Position numbers and translations under genes: made by a program. This document shows, one piece after another, positions 24,636-33,510 of a DNA stretch of 64,000 bases. Positions within the stretch are counted from its first letter, which is position 1, and each line of letters starts with the position of its first letter. The stretch covers positions 1 through 64,000 of the forward strand of contig JAFZZY010000056.1 in NCBI GenBank assembly GCA_017615545.1, written 5' to 3'. The DNA comes from Lachnospiraceae bacterium (GTDB lineage: Bacteria > Bacillota > Clostridia > Lachnospirales > Lachnospiraceae). The notes beneath the pieces are model-generated. The model saw nothing but the letters and a program-made list of their open reading frames with translations, searched no databases and was not told the origin of the DNA.

Positions 24636-25301
24636 TTAACCCCGCAGTTCCACGATCAGTTTCACACGGTCGTGGATGCCGGTCTTATCGTAGATCCCGG
24701 AAATATAATTCTTCACGGTTCCTTCCGAGATATACAGTTTCTTCGCGATCTGTTTGTTGTCGAGACCGTCCACCATCAGCGCGCAGATCTCCTTCTCGCG
24801 CTCGGTCAGCTCCGGCAGGTCCGAAAGCTTCTTATCCTTCGCGTCCGCTTCCTCCTGCGCCGCGCCCGCTGTGCCCCGCGCCGCATTCTGCGTCATCAGC
24901 AGGGTCAGCCGCTGCATGACCTTCGGGTCCAGAACGTTCACGCCGCCGATGATCTGCCGCACCGCGCCCAGGATCGCGTCCTTCCCGCTGTCCTTCAGCA
25001 GGTAACCATCCGCGCCGCCCGCGATGGCGTCCGTAATGTTCTTATCGTCATAAAAGGTCGTGAGCACCAGGATCTTCACGTCGGGATGCTGCTCCTTCAG
25101 CTTCCCGATGAGCTCGATGCCTCCCATGCCCTTCATGTTCAGGTCGACCAGGGCGATATCGCAGGTGGTCCCCTCCAGGATCTTCAGGGCCTCCCGTCCG
25201 TCGTGCGCCTTCGCGACCACTTCCATCTGATTTAACGTAAGGATGATCTCCAGACTGTCGAGCAACAACGTCTCATCATCCACCAAAAGCACACGGATCA
25301 T
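24636..25301 (-). CDS. NarL/LuxR-family response regulator
   Basis: A 221-residue protein with a receiver domain (acidic pair D8-D9, acceptor Asp at 53 in LVDLNM, Lys in LLKDSG) and a C-terminal LuxR-type helix-turn-helix (LTEREKEICALMVDGLDNKQIAKKL to EGTVKNYISGIYDKTG). It overlaps the sensor kinase gene by four bases (ATGA). The nearest likely target is the FtsX-type ABC operon directly downstream, whose promoter contains an inverted repeat. Confidence 0.95.
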   Translation of the reverse strand: MIRVLLVDDETLLLDSLEIILTLNQMEVVAKAHDGREALKILEGTTCDIALVDLNMKGMGGIELIGKLKEQHPDVKILVLTTFYDDKNITDAIAGGADGYLLKDSGKDAILGAVRQIIGGVNVLDPKVMQRLTLLMTQNAARGTAGAAQEEADAKDKKLSDLPELTEREKEICALMVDGLDNKQIAKKLYISEGTVKNYISGIYDKTGIHDRVKLIVELRG

Positions 25302-26473
25302 ATCGCACCTCCTTCTTCCTCATGGATCACGGGCAATGTCACCGCCGCCCGGAAACCTTCTTCATTCGTAAACCGGCACGTCCCGCCGGCATTTTTCACG
25401 TAGGATTCGATCTTCTTAAGCCCGAAGCCCTGCTCGATCATCTGACGCGCATTGTCCTCGGTAAATTCCTCCGAGTGCCCGTTGTCTTTCACTTCCATGC
25501 GCAGGTTCGCCGAGTCCGCCGAAACACTGATCAGGAAATGATCTGCGTGGCCGTGCTTCGCGCCGTTCGTCAAAAACTCCTGCAGCGCGCCGATCAGGAA
25601 CTCCACGTGCTCGTGCGGAAGCATGAGCTCCGGCACCGGGTCGGGTCCCAGAATGTCCGCCCGCATCGTCGTGTCCGTGATGAAACGGTCGGCGACCGTT
25701 TCCACCTCGCACATAAAGTCGGCCAATGCGATCTCCTGCGTTTCTTCGTCCATAACGCGCACTGCGCGACGGATCGACTCGAGGCTGCCGCGGATCCGCT
25801 CGTTCGCATCATTGACCTTCTGGCGCGCGTCCTCGGGCGAAACGTCGAAGAGCATGTCCGCCGCGTCGAGCGTCATCACGGCCGCCGTGATGGAGTGCCC
25901 CACACTGTTGTGGATGTTGCGGCTGATCGTCTCGCGCTCCTTCAGACGCGCGTTTTTATCCGCCATATAATTCTGCAGGACCAGTTTCCGGTTCAGCTGC
26001 TTCTCATGCATTTCCCGCACGTTCGAGACGAGGATCTGGCGCTGCGTCTCCTCGGACTTAAGCTCCGTCCACTCCAAAAGCCGGCGTCCGCCGTAGAACA
26101 GAGCCATGAGCAGATACATCAAAAGGAGACCCAGGATGGTTTTTGCAAGCCGGGCCTCCCCTTCCGCGAAGATCGCGGACATGACGATATAAACCACTCC
26201 CGCGCTCGCAAAACGGAGCGGGAGTTTCTTTTCTTTCCAAAGCGCAAATGCGCTGCAGGCATAGAATGTCTGCGCCGCGAAGCCGAAGCAGGTCAGGAAG
26301 AGCCCCTGCAGCACGCGGATGTGCAGGCTGTCATTCTCATCCACACAGGCGATCGAGAACAGGACCATCAAAGCAGCGCCGACGATCACGCACAGGGAAG
26401 GAAGCCTCCCCCAAATGGCGGCGGCGATCGTCAGTCCGAGCGTTATGATGTTGTCGTAGATCGCAAGCCGCAT
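25298..26473 (-). CDS. HisKA_3-type sensor histidine kinase
   Basis: A 391-residue kinase with five to six N-terminal membrane helices (about 8-135), a coiled segment, and a HisKA_3 dimerisation domain with the acceptor His at about 188 (NIHNSVGHS). A C-terminal HATPase domain follows (LTNGAKHGHADH, then KDNGHSEEFTEDNARQMIEQGFGLKKI). It lacks an extracellular sensor domain, as in intramembrane-sensing kinases that monitor envelope stress. It pairs with the NarL-type regulator. Confidence 0.94.
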   Translation of the reverse strand: MRLAIYDNIITLGLTIAAAIWGRLPSLCVIVGAALMVLFSIACVDENDSLHIRVLQGLFLTCFGFAAQTFYACSAFALWKEKKLPLRFASAGVVYIVMSAIFAEGEARLAKTILGLLLMYLLMALFYGGRRLLEWTELKSEETQRQILVSNVREMHEKQLNRKLVLQNYMADKNARLKERETISRNIHNSVGHSITAAVMTLDAADMLFDVSPEDARQKVNDANERIRGSLESIRRAVRVMDEETQEIALADFMCEVETVADRFITDTTMRADILGPDPVPELMLPHEHVEFLIGALQEFLTNGAKHGHADHFLISVSADSANLRMEVKDNGHSEEFTEDNARQMIEQGFGLKKIESYVKNAGGTCRFTNEEGFRAAVTLPVIHEEEGGAI

Positions 26474-26518
26474 AGGAGTCCCCCTTTGCCGAGTCTGTGG
26501 TCTGTTCGTTCAGGTCTG

Positions 26519-27733
26519 TCAGTTCTGCTCCGCCGGGGCGGCCGCCTCCTCATTCGCCCCATGCTCTGTCGGCCACTTGGTAAACAGCAGCTTCAAAACG
26601 ATGGGCGTAACGATCGATGAGATCACGATCAGCAAGATGACCGGAGCAAAATAAACCGCATCCAGCAGTCCGACATCTTCGCCTTTTCTCGCCACAATGA
26701 GGGCCACTTCGCCTCGAGTCATCATCCCGACACCCACTTTAAGCGCATTGGGGTTGGAAAAGCGGAAGCATTTCGCCACCAACGAGCATCCGATGATCTT
26801 CGTGATCAGGGCCACGAACACAAATCCGACAGAGAACAGGATCATGCTGCCGTTCAGGCCGCTGATGTCTGCCTTAAGTCCGATACTGGCGAAGAAAACC
26901 GGAGCGAATACCATGTAGGTACTGATGTCCATCTTCTCCGCGATATATTTCGAGTCTTTGATACTGCACAGGATAATGCCGGCGATATAGGCACCCGTGA
27001 TGTCGGCGATGCCGAACCACTCCTCGGCCACATACGCAAATGCAAAGCAAAGCGCCATGCCGTAGATCGGCACACGACGGGTGTGCGGGTTCTTCTTATC
27101 CAGGTACTTAAATAAATAATAGCACAAAATGCCGACAACGAACGCAAAACCGAAAAATAATCCGGTATTCAGTACAACGCGCAGCGGATCCTGCTCAGGA
27201 TCGCGGAAACCGATCACGAAGGTCATGACGATGATACCGATGACATCATCGATGATGGCCGCGGAGAGGATCGTCGTTCCGACCTTACCGCGAAGCTTAC
27301 CCAGCTCACGCAGGGTCTCGACCGTGATGCTGACCGAAGTCGCGGTCATGATAACACCGATAAATACATTGCGGAAGAACTCCTCACTGCCCACCGGATC
27401 GAAACCGTGGAACAAACTGGAGAGCAAAAATCCGCCGCCGAGCGGTACGAACACGCCCGCAAGCGCCACCAAAAGCGCCATCGGACCGGTCTTGATCAGT
27501 TCCTTCAGGTCGGTCTCCAGGCCCGCCATGAACATCAGCAAGACTACGCCGATCTCCGCCATCTGATTTAAAAACGAACTCTGGTCGACCAGTCCCAAGA
27601 CCGTCGGGCCGATCAGCAGTCCGGCAATGATCTCACCGACGACCTGCGGCGCCTTTACCTTACGCGCCAAAATCCCCAAAAACTTCGCTGCCACGAAGAT
27701 GATCGCCAGATCCTTAAATATCCCGTAATCCAT
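26519..27733 (-). CDS. CPA2-family cation/proton antiporter
   Basis: A 404-residue protein with about 12-13 membrane helices and the CPA2 (KefB/NapA-like) pattern: QVVGEIIAGLLIGPTVLG, GVVLLMFMAGLETDLKEL, TATSVSITVETLRELG and SAAIIDDVIGIIVMT with the conserved Asp pair. It lacks the C-terminal TrkA-N domain of KefB/C. The natural substrate is Na+ or K+ against H+. It is 45 bases upstream of the sensor kinase gene and may be in the same transcript. Confidence 0.92.
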   Translation of the reverse strand: MDYGIFKDLAIIFVAAKFLGILARKVKAPQVVGEIIAGLLIGPTVLGLVDQSSFLNQMAEIGVVLLMFMAGLETDLKELIKTGPMALLVALAGVFVPLGGGFLLSSLFHGFDPVGSEEFFRNVFIGVIMTATSVSITVETLRELGKLRGKVGTTILSAAIIDDVIGIIVMTFVIGFRDPEQDPLRVVLNTGLFFGFAFVVGILCYYLFKYLDKKNPHTRRVPIYGMALCFAFAYVAEEWFGIADITGAYIAGIILCSIKDSKYIAEKMDISTYMVFAPVFFASIGLKADISGLNGSMILFSVGFVFVALITKIIGCSLVAKCFRFSNPNALKVGVGMMTRGEVALIVARKGEDVGLLDAVYFAPVILLIVISSIVTPIVLKLLFTKWPTEHGANEEAAAPAEQN

Positions 27734-27794
27734 AATATGAAACGCCGCCTTTCATCGCTTCATGCCATAATTCTAACTCAATTCACGATTTCAC

Positions 27795-27823
27795 ATTGTA
27801 CACGCTCCCGCGTAAAAAGTCAA
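27795..27823 (-). promoter_or_regulatory. Promoter of the antiporter gene
   Basis: On the minus strand: TTGACT, 17-base spacer, TACAAT, about 62 bases upstream of the start. It is back to back with the plus-strand promoter at 27854. Confidence 0.78.
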
Positions 27824-27853
27824 TGAAAGTACAGGAAAAAATACATTCTTCCG

Positions 27854-27881
27854 TTTACACCGGCGGAAAATGTGGTAAAAT
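27854..27881 (+). promoter_or_regulatory. Promoter of the small membrane protein gene
   Basis: TTTACA, 16-base spacer, TAAAAT preceded by TGG (extended -10). Confidence 0.7.
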
Positions 27882-27912
27882 GGACTCAGTAATTCATAAG
27901 GAGGTGCTTACC

Positions 27913-28152
27913 ATGAAAGCATTGTTACCCTTTTTCCCGCTGAGTGCAGGATCCGAAACGCCGATGGGCTTGGCGATCTCCATTATCTGCTACATCGTTG
28001 CCAGCATCATCTTCGGTGTTCTGTTCTGGTTCTTAAACCATATTCCGATCGTTAACCTTCTGGTCGGCATCGCAGGCACCATCGTATGGGCTTACTGTGT
28101 GATCGGTATCGTTTTGGCGATCTTGATCTTCCTGAAGAAACTGGTGAAATAA
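27913..28152 (+). CDS. Small two-helix membrane protein
   Basis: A 79-residue hydrophobic protein with two membrane helices (about 18-42 and 46-72) and a short basic tail (LKKLVK). The start was set at 27913, where AAGGAGG precedes the ATG; an open frame extends further upstream but runs through the promoter. I recognise no family. It has its own promoter and terminator and stands alone on the plus strand. Confidence 0.8.
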   Translation: MKALLPFFPLSAGSETPMGLAISIICYIVASIIFGVLFWFLNHIPIVNLLVGIAGTIVWAYCVIGIVLAILIFLKKLVK

Positions 28153-28173
28153 CTTAGCGAGAATACATGAACC

Positions 28174-28213
28174 ATGAGGCAGAGCCGCATCCGCGGCCCT
28201 GCCTCATTTATTT
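28174..28213 (+). terminator. Terminator of the small membrane protein gene
   Basis: The arms ATGAGGCAG / CTGCCTCAT enclose an inner GCCGC/GCGGC stem, followed by TTATTTCT on the plus strand. There is no T-tract on the minus strand. Confidence 0.82.
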
Positions 28214-28245
28214 CTACCAGATCCCCTCAACCGGGCAACTCAAAC

Positions 28246-30036
28246 TTATATCAACTCCAACGGACGCATTTTTATGATCTTCTTCATACCGATATGAACC
28301 TGTATGGTCCAAATAAACAATGCAGCAATAACGACGATAAGCACAAACTGAATCTTCGGAAGAAAAAACATCCCGAAGACGATAAATGCTACGAGTGCAA
28401 CTATCAAATAAGCAACAATGGCAGCAAATAGCGAGAGCAAAAAACTAAATCGGTATTCTCTTCCGATCAATGCCTTGATTCTTCGTATCGATAGTCCAAA
28501 TATGCGTAAATAGCCCAATTCACGTCTACGATTGATCAATTCGCACCGAATGATCGCTACGATGAATACACTACCGAAGAGCAACAGCAAACCGGAAACG
28601 ATCGCGACGTACTTTGCAAAATAACCGGCGCGCTCCTCCGCTTTTACCATATCATAGTAAAAAAAGCTGATCGTATCCGTATGATTATCCAAGGATTTGA
28701 TTTTATCCTGCATGGTGGGATCCTCCCCCAACCCCGGAAGAACATACATTCCCGAATAAGTCGGCTCGATCTGACCAAATTCAGCAATCGTTTCATAAGG
28801 AATAAATGCAGATACTTCATTGAAGTTATAACGATAATACGCGTCCATTCTCCTGTATTCGACCAATGCTGTATCGCCGGCCAGATCGCCGGTGATCCCT
28901 GCCACCGTAAAAGTCCTCCCGAATAGTTCCGTCTGTGTACCAATCAGCCCTTTCGTTCCACCCAGTTGCTCCGCCAGTCCCGGAGTCACCAGAATCTCGT
29001 CTCTATCCTGTGGAAAATGTCCTTCTGCCACCATTCCGGGTAATCGGAACGCACTGTACTCTTCCGGCATAAGATAATAGCCTGTTATATCTTTATCTCT
29101 GGCAACATAATTATGATATACGAGCATCCCCTCCGGAAGCCGCCTTTCATCAAACGATGCACTCAGTTCGACTACATCCAGCGGATATAGATTCCGATAT
29201 TCCTCCCCCATTACCGTGGCAATATTTGCATGGATCGCCGAGACGACCAAGACCAAAAACAATATCAGTGCAAATGGCAATACACGTAGAAACTTTCGCC
29301 CTTTAAATCTTCTTCGGAAAATGATCCTTGCATCATTCTGAAATGTATTTAGAAAGCTCTTTCTTCCTCTCTGCAACAGTGCAGGATTATCCCTGATCAA
29401 CTCTTCTTCTAACGCTTTGACGGGTACGTTTCTTCCTCCCTTTCGGACAGATACTCTCCCTTCACTCAAATCCAATATCTCATCTGCGATCGCATCAAAA
29501 CACCCTTCGTGCGTCGCGATGACCACGATCCGGTCTTCGCCCCTTAGTTGTTCCATGATCTGCGCCAGAGTCTTTGAATTCTCTGGATCGAGCGAAGCAC
29601 TCGGTTCGTCTGCGATCACCAACTGCGGGTTCGTTATGAGAGCGCGAACGATCGCGATACGCTGCCTCTGTCCGCCGGATAAATGTTCAGGATTTCTTTC
29701 CAGCAATTCATCGACCCCTAGTTTCTTTGCATACTTTCGTATCGCCTCTTCATCATTTCGGATCAGTTTCAGATTATCATAAACACTTATTCCCGACAAA
29801 AGGTGACTCTGTTGAAAAACATAACCAATTCTCAGCGTAGCATCCGGAGACACCTCAACTCTTCCACTGTCCGCTTCGGCCAGTCCGCTCAGAATGTTCA
29901 GAAGCGTCGTCTTTCCTGATCCGCTGATACCCTTTATTACATATGTTTTTCCGGACTCAAAACAGTGACAGACCTCATCCAGAACCCTTTTCTTTCCGTC
30001 AAAAGATTTGCATATGCTTTGTAATTCTATCTTCAT
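28246..30036 (-). CDS. Fused ABC ATPase-permease (MacB-like), second of a pair
   Basis: A 596-residue protein with an N-terminal ATPase domain (Walker [10 protein letters not shown], signature HLSGGQRQRIAIVRA, Walker B LVIADEPSASLD, switch His in IATHE) and a C-terminal FtsX-like permease domain. The latter has one helix at about 255-275, an extracytoplasmic domain, and three helices near the C-terminus. The start at 30036 has AGAGGG upstream; an ATG five codons earlier lacks a ribosome binding site. It probably works with the similar fused protein encoded 36 bases upstream. The gene reads more AT-rich than its neighbours. Confidence 0.88.
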   Translation of the reverse strand: MKIELQSICKSFDGKKRVLDEVCHCFESGKTYVIKGISGSGKTTLLNILSGLAEADSGRVEVSPDATLRIGYVFQQSHLLSGISVYDNLKLIRNDEEAIRKYAKKLGVDELLERNPEHLSGGQRQRIAIVRALITNPQLVIADEPSASLDPENSKTLAQIMEQLRGEDRIVVIATHEGCFDAIADEILDLSEGRVSVRKGGRNVPVKALEEELIRDNPALLQRGRKSFLNTFQNDARIIFRRRFKGRKFLRVLPFALILFLVLVVSAIHANIATVMGEEYRNLYPLDVVELSASFDERRLPEGMLVYHNYVARDKDITGYYLMPEEYSAFRLPGMVAEGHFPQDRDEILVTPGLAEQLGGTKGLIGTQTELFGRTFTVAGITGDLAGDTALVEYRRMDAYYRYNFNEVSAFIPYETIAEFGQIEPTYSGMYVLPGLGEDPTMQDKIKSLDNHTDTISFFYYDMVKAEERAGYFAKYVAIVSGLLLLFGSVFIVAIIRCELINRRRELGYLRIFGLSIRRIKALIGREYRFSFLLSLFAAIVAYLIVALVAFIVFGMFFLPKIQFVLIVVIAALFIWTIQVHIGMKKIIKMRPLELI

Positions 30037-30072
30037 GCCGAACCCTCTCATCGAAAAACACTTTAGAAACCA

Positions 30073-32001
30073 CTATATCAGATCCCGTTGCTTTATCATT
30101 CCCTCATACCAGGACTCAGAATAAACTCTGCGAACACTCAGGCACAAAATAAAACCAATCATCAACACTCCGATTACAAACAGTCCGATCAATAACGGAT
30201 TATATGTGAAGATCATCGAAGAATAAGAAAGTGTCCTCACATTCCATGCGTTTACCGCTATAGTGATCACAAACATGATCGCCATAGACACGATCACCTT
30301 CTTTATCAAATCGAGCATGATGATTTTTATCAACTCCCCGATTATCTGCGACTTACTGTATCCGGAATAGGTCAGTAAGGAGAGAAATGATCCGTTGTAC
30401 TTCATCCGCAAGTGATGGACCACCATGAACAACACGATCGTCAATGCTCCGATCAATGCGGCAAAAGGTAGTAACACCATGCTCAGGATCTCCATCCCAT
30501 CCTTTCCCGGAACCGGTGAAATCTCCAGTTTCAAAGATCCTTCTTTCGAATATTGTTCAAGTACGCTTCGTCCTTTCAAAAAATCGTTATAGGACGCGAA
30601 GTAAATGGTATAAAACCGTCCATTATTCCCATAAAACGCAGGATCTGCCTCAAGGTCTTGTACTGCCAATGTCGAAGCAAAGAACAGATCAAATCCCGCA
30701 TCGGGGGCATTCTCATTCCAGGGATTCACGCCGAGCCTACCTCCATGAAGGTAGTAGACATCCGCTTTGCTGAACTTATCCAGAACGCCGGTAACAGTGA
30801 ATTGCACCTTTCCGGTATCGAATACTTCGTGACTGACTTTCATCCCGACTGCCTTCACCGGGTCTCCGTTCGTCAAATAATACGCCGCGCCATAAGGCAG
30901 TAGTATATCGTACTTATCTTTGACGTATTCTCCGTACAAAATCTTGTCTTTTAGTTTGAATAACTCTTCCTTTATCGGCAAAACATACATACGATAGTCA
31001 TAAGATTTGTTTTCCGGTGTAAACTGCTCCTTATCCGTCTTAGTTATCATGCCGTCCGGATAATTGTCCATGTAATTCAGGATCGCTTCTTCACATTTTA
31101 CTTTCTTAAGAACCTCTTCGATCGCAACGCCCTTCGGAACGTTCAACACTTGCATGTTGATATGATACATGTTCTTTTCCGTCTGTTCTACTTTGCGTTG
31201 CGGAAAATCTGCTGCGGCTAGGATCAAAAAGGCCAACGTCAAGCAAACGATCAGCCATACTTCCGTCAGTCGATCCTTCATTCGTTCTTTATACCATTTT
31301 TTTATCGCTACATTCATTGCTGAAACAGGGTTGGATACCTTTTGTATCACACGACTATTTTTTTCTCTTTCAGGATCTTCCCCTGAAGGCCCCGTCTTTC
31401 TCGCTTGATTTTTCTCGGCAACAAATGTTCCATCTCTATATACGTATACCAGATCTGCATAATCTTTGGCTCTGGCGTCATGTGTCGCGCACACGATTAG
31501 TATTTCCGTACTCAAAGCCCTCAGAAGTGCGTAAACGCTGGTCCTGTTTTCTTCATCAAGAGCTGCTGTCGGTTCATCCAAAAGAAGCACGCGACTTCCC
31601 CGTAAAAGGGAACGGGCGATCGCAAGTCTCTGTCTCTCTCCCCCGGACAATGTCGAAACGACCGCGTCGAGTTTATCCGCCAAACCGACCGTTTTCAGTA
31701 TATCTTTTATCGAAGCCGCATGGTCACTTATCAAATTCAAGTTTTCCGATACCGTCAAAAAGTCGGCAAAAAACGGGTCTTGTGTAAGATAATCTATGTC
31801 TTCTCTTCCAATCGAGGATAATTCTACTTCCCCTGAATCCGGCGATATCAATCCCATCAGGATATTCAACAGCGTTGTCTTTCCGCATCCACTTTCGCCC
31901 ATCAAAATAAAAAGCCCCTTATCAGTGAACTCCAGATCGAGGCCTTCAAACAACGGCGGTGCATCGCCAAATGATTTTCGTATACTTAAACACCTTATCA
32001 T
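30073..32001 (-). CDS. Fused ABC ATPase-permease (MacB-like), first of a pair
   Basis: A 642-residue protein with an N-terminal ATPase domain (Walker A GESGCGKTT, signature TLSGGERQRLAIARS, Walker B VLLLDEPTAALD, switch His in CATHD), a linker, and an FtsX-type permease half with a helix at about 250-270 and three C-terminal helices. Both paired proteins keep intact ATPase motifs but share little permease sequence, so a heterodimeric transporter is likely. The start is ATG at 32001 or, less likely, TTG four codons earlier. Substrate unknown; fused exporters of this kind often handle peptides or bacteriocins. Confidence 0.86.
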   Translation of the reverse strand: MIRCLSIRKSFGDAPPLFEGLDLEFTDKGLFILMGESGCGKTTLLNILMGLISPDSGEVELSSIGREDIDYLTQDPFFADFLTVSENLNLISDHAASIKDILKTVGLADKLDAVVSTLSGGERQRLAIARSLLRGSRVLLLDEPTAALDEENRTSVYALLRALSTEILIVCATHDARAKDYADLVYVYRDGTFVAEKNQARKTGPSGEDPEREKNSRVIQKVSNPVSAMNVAIKKWYKERMKDRLTEVWLIVCLTLAFLILAAADFPQRKVEQTEKNMYHINMQVLNVPKGVAIEEVLKKVKCEEAILNYMDNYPDGMITKTDKEQFTPENKSYDYRMYVLPIKEELFKLKDKILYGEYVKDKYDILLPYGAAYYLTNGDPVKAVGMKVSHEVFDTGKVQFTVTGVLDKFSKADVYYLHGGRLGVNPWNENAPDAGFDLFFASTLAVQDLEADPAFYGNNGRFYTIYFASYNDFLKGRSVLEQYSKEGSLKLEISPVPGKDGMEILSMVLLPFAALIGALTIVLFMVVHHLRMKYNGSFLSLLTYSGYSKSQIIGELIKIIMLDLIKKVIVSMAIMFVITIAVNAWNVRTLSYSSMIFTYNPLLIGLFVIGVLMIGFILCLSVRRVYSESWYEGMIKQRDLI

Positions 32002-32041
32002 AGCAAATCCCAAAGCCTTATATTGTTATGTCTTACTTCTA

Positions 32042-32069
32042 AGTATATCATTTTTTTATATTATGTCAA
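32042..32069 (-). promoter_or_regulatory. Promoter of the fused ABC transporter pair
   Basis: On the minus strand: TTGACA, 16-base AT-rich spacer, TATACT preceded by TGA (extended -10). The -35 covers the stop codon of the upstream pseudouridine synthase gene. Confidence 0.83.
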
Positions 32070-32824
32070 CACATTTCAAACTCCAGCTCTTTCCCGGTCT
32101 TCGGGTGGTGGAAACGTAGCCTGCAGGCGCATAGGCACAGGCCGACGCCGTCGATGGGCAGGCCGTATTTGCGGTCGCCGACGATGGGCAGACCGTGGGC
32201 GGCCAGCTGCGCCCGAATCTGATGGTGGCGTCCGGTCTTCAGGAGGACCGAAACCTCCGCCAAACGGCCGACCAGGCTTTCATCGCGGCTCGTGCACGCT
32301 TCCTGCTCCTTCGCAAACATGGGTGTTCCCTGCGCAAAACGACAGGTCAGCACGGCTTCTTTTACCTGCGAACGCTGATCCGCGCGAAGTGAAGCCGCCT
32401 CCGCTTCCGTCAGGATACGCGATACATTGGCCGAACGCTCAAATAACAGGCGGTCGGAATAGGTGATGCCGGCCAGCAGATCTGCGGAAATATAGGAACC
32501 TTCGGGCGCTGCAACGAGAGCCCGGTATTCTTTGTGCATGCTCCCGTCCTTCGCAAACTGCGCGGACAGGGCGCCCGCTGCCTCCTTCGTCTTCGCGTAG
32601 ACCATCAGGCCGCGCACGGGTTTATCCAGACGGTGCACCACACCGACATAGGCAGGTAAAACACGGCCACAGGAAGAGGTCTCCCTGTGGCTCATATACG
32701 TACGAATGCGGGACGGCATGTCGTCGGACAGCGTCCGCCCCTCCTGCGCATCCACGCCGGCGGGCTTCTCCACTACCCAGATGTAGTCGTCCTCATATAA
32801 ACAATGTAAACTCGAATCTTTCAC
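32066..32824 (-). CDS. RluA-family RNA pseudouridine synthase
   Basis: A 252-residue enzyme that converts uridine to pseudouridine in rRNA or tRNA. The RluA catalytic motif is clear: VGVVHRLDKPVRGLMVYAKT, with the catalytic Asp in HRLD. Further family marks are EYRALV and LLKTGRHHQIRAQLAAHGLPIVGDRKYG near the C-terminus. No S4 domain is present. The exact RNA target cannot be assigned. It is the last gene of the long envelope operon that begins near 41.7 kb. Confidence 0.93.
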   Translation of the reverse strand: MKDSSLHCLYEDDYIWVVEKPAGVDAQEGRTLSDDMPSRIRTYMSHRETSSCGRVLPAYVGVVHRLDKPVRGLMVYAKTKEAAGALSAQFAKDGSMHKEYRALVAAPEGSYISADLLAGITYSDRLLFERSANVSRILTEAEAASLRADQRSQVKEAVLTCRFAQGTPMFAKEQEACTSRDESLVGRLAEVSVLLKTGRHHQIRAQLAAHGLPIVGDRKYGLPIDGVGLCLCACRLRFHHPKTGKELEFEMC

Positions 32825-32845
32825 AGCATCGGTCCTCCGAATGTG

Positions 32846-33502
32846 CTACTCTTCCTCCAGCAGGTACTCGCCCAGTTCACGGACCGACTCGACCAGAACG
32901 TCCGCTCCGGCCTCGGTCAGTTCCTCCTCGGAGCCGTAGCCGTACAGAACCCCGACCGTGTCGATGCCGAACTGCTTCGCGCCGACGATGTCATGCTTAC
33001 GATCGCCGACCATGACCAGCTCCGTCAGGTCGACCAGCTGGCACTCCTCCAGAATGTACTGCAGGATCTCCGACTTTTTCGCGCGCTTCTGCTCGATGTC
33101 TGAACCACCGATGAACTCGAAGTACTGCCGAAGGTCGAAGTACTCCAGGATCTGCTCAGCGAAAAGCACCGGCTTCGAAGTCGCCAGGATCAGCGTCTTT
33201 CCGGCGTCGGTCAGTTCCTTCAGCAGCTCCGGAATGCCCTTATAGACTTCATTCTGAAAGATCCCCGTGGGCTTGAAATACTCACGATAATAGGTCACCG
33301 CTTCGCGGGCCTGCTCCTCGGAAAATCCATAGAAATCCATGAAACTCTCCATTAAGGGCGGGCCGATGAAGACCTGCAGCTTCGTGAGGTCCTCCTCAAT
33401 GATCCCGAATTTTTCTAACGCGTACTGAACCGATTTGGTGATCCCTTCGGCGGGATCGGTGAGTGTACCGTCCAAATCAAACAGTATGTATTGTTTTTTC
33501 AT
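32846..33502 (-). CDS. HAD-superfamily phosphatase (phosphoglycolate phosphatase-like)
   Basis: A 218-residue hydrolase with HAD motifs: I DLDGTLTD (nucleophile Asp), II ATSKP, III the Lys in QKRAKKSEI, and IV MVGDRKHDI. The helical cap lies between motifs I and II, as in the Gph/PpaX group. The substrate is unknown; a small phosphate ester or pyrophosphate is likely. It lies 8 bases before the glutamine synthetase gene end and 21 bases from the pseudouridine synthase gene. Confidence 0.92.
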   Translation of the reverse strand: MKKQYILFDLDGTLTDPAEGITKSVQYALEKFGIIEEDLTKLQVFIGPPLMESFMDFYGFSEEQAREAVTYYREYFKPTGIFQNEVYKGIPELLKELTDAGKTLILATSKPVLFAEQILEYFDLRQYFEFIGGSDIEQKRAKKSEILQYILEECQLVDLTELVMVGDRKHDIVGAKQFGIDTVGVLYGYGSEEELTEAGADVLVESVRELGEYLLEEE

Positions 33503-33510
33503 ATGTCCCC

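Noticed and set aside
28246..32013. The AT-richer ABC pair considered as part of a mobile element
   Set aside because: No integrase, transposase, flanking direct repeats or tRNA attachment site is visible; only the composition hints at transfer.
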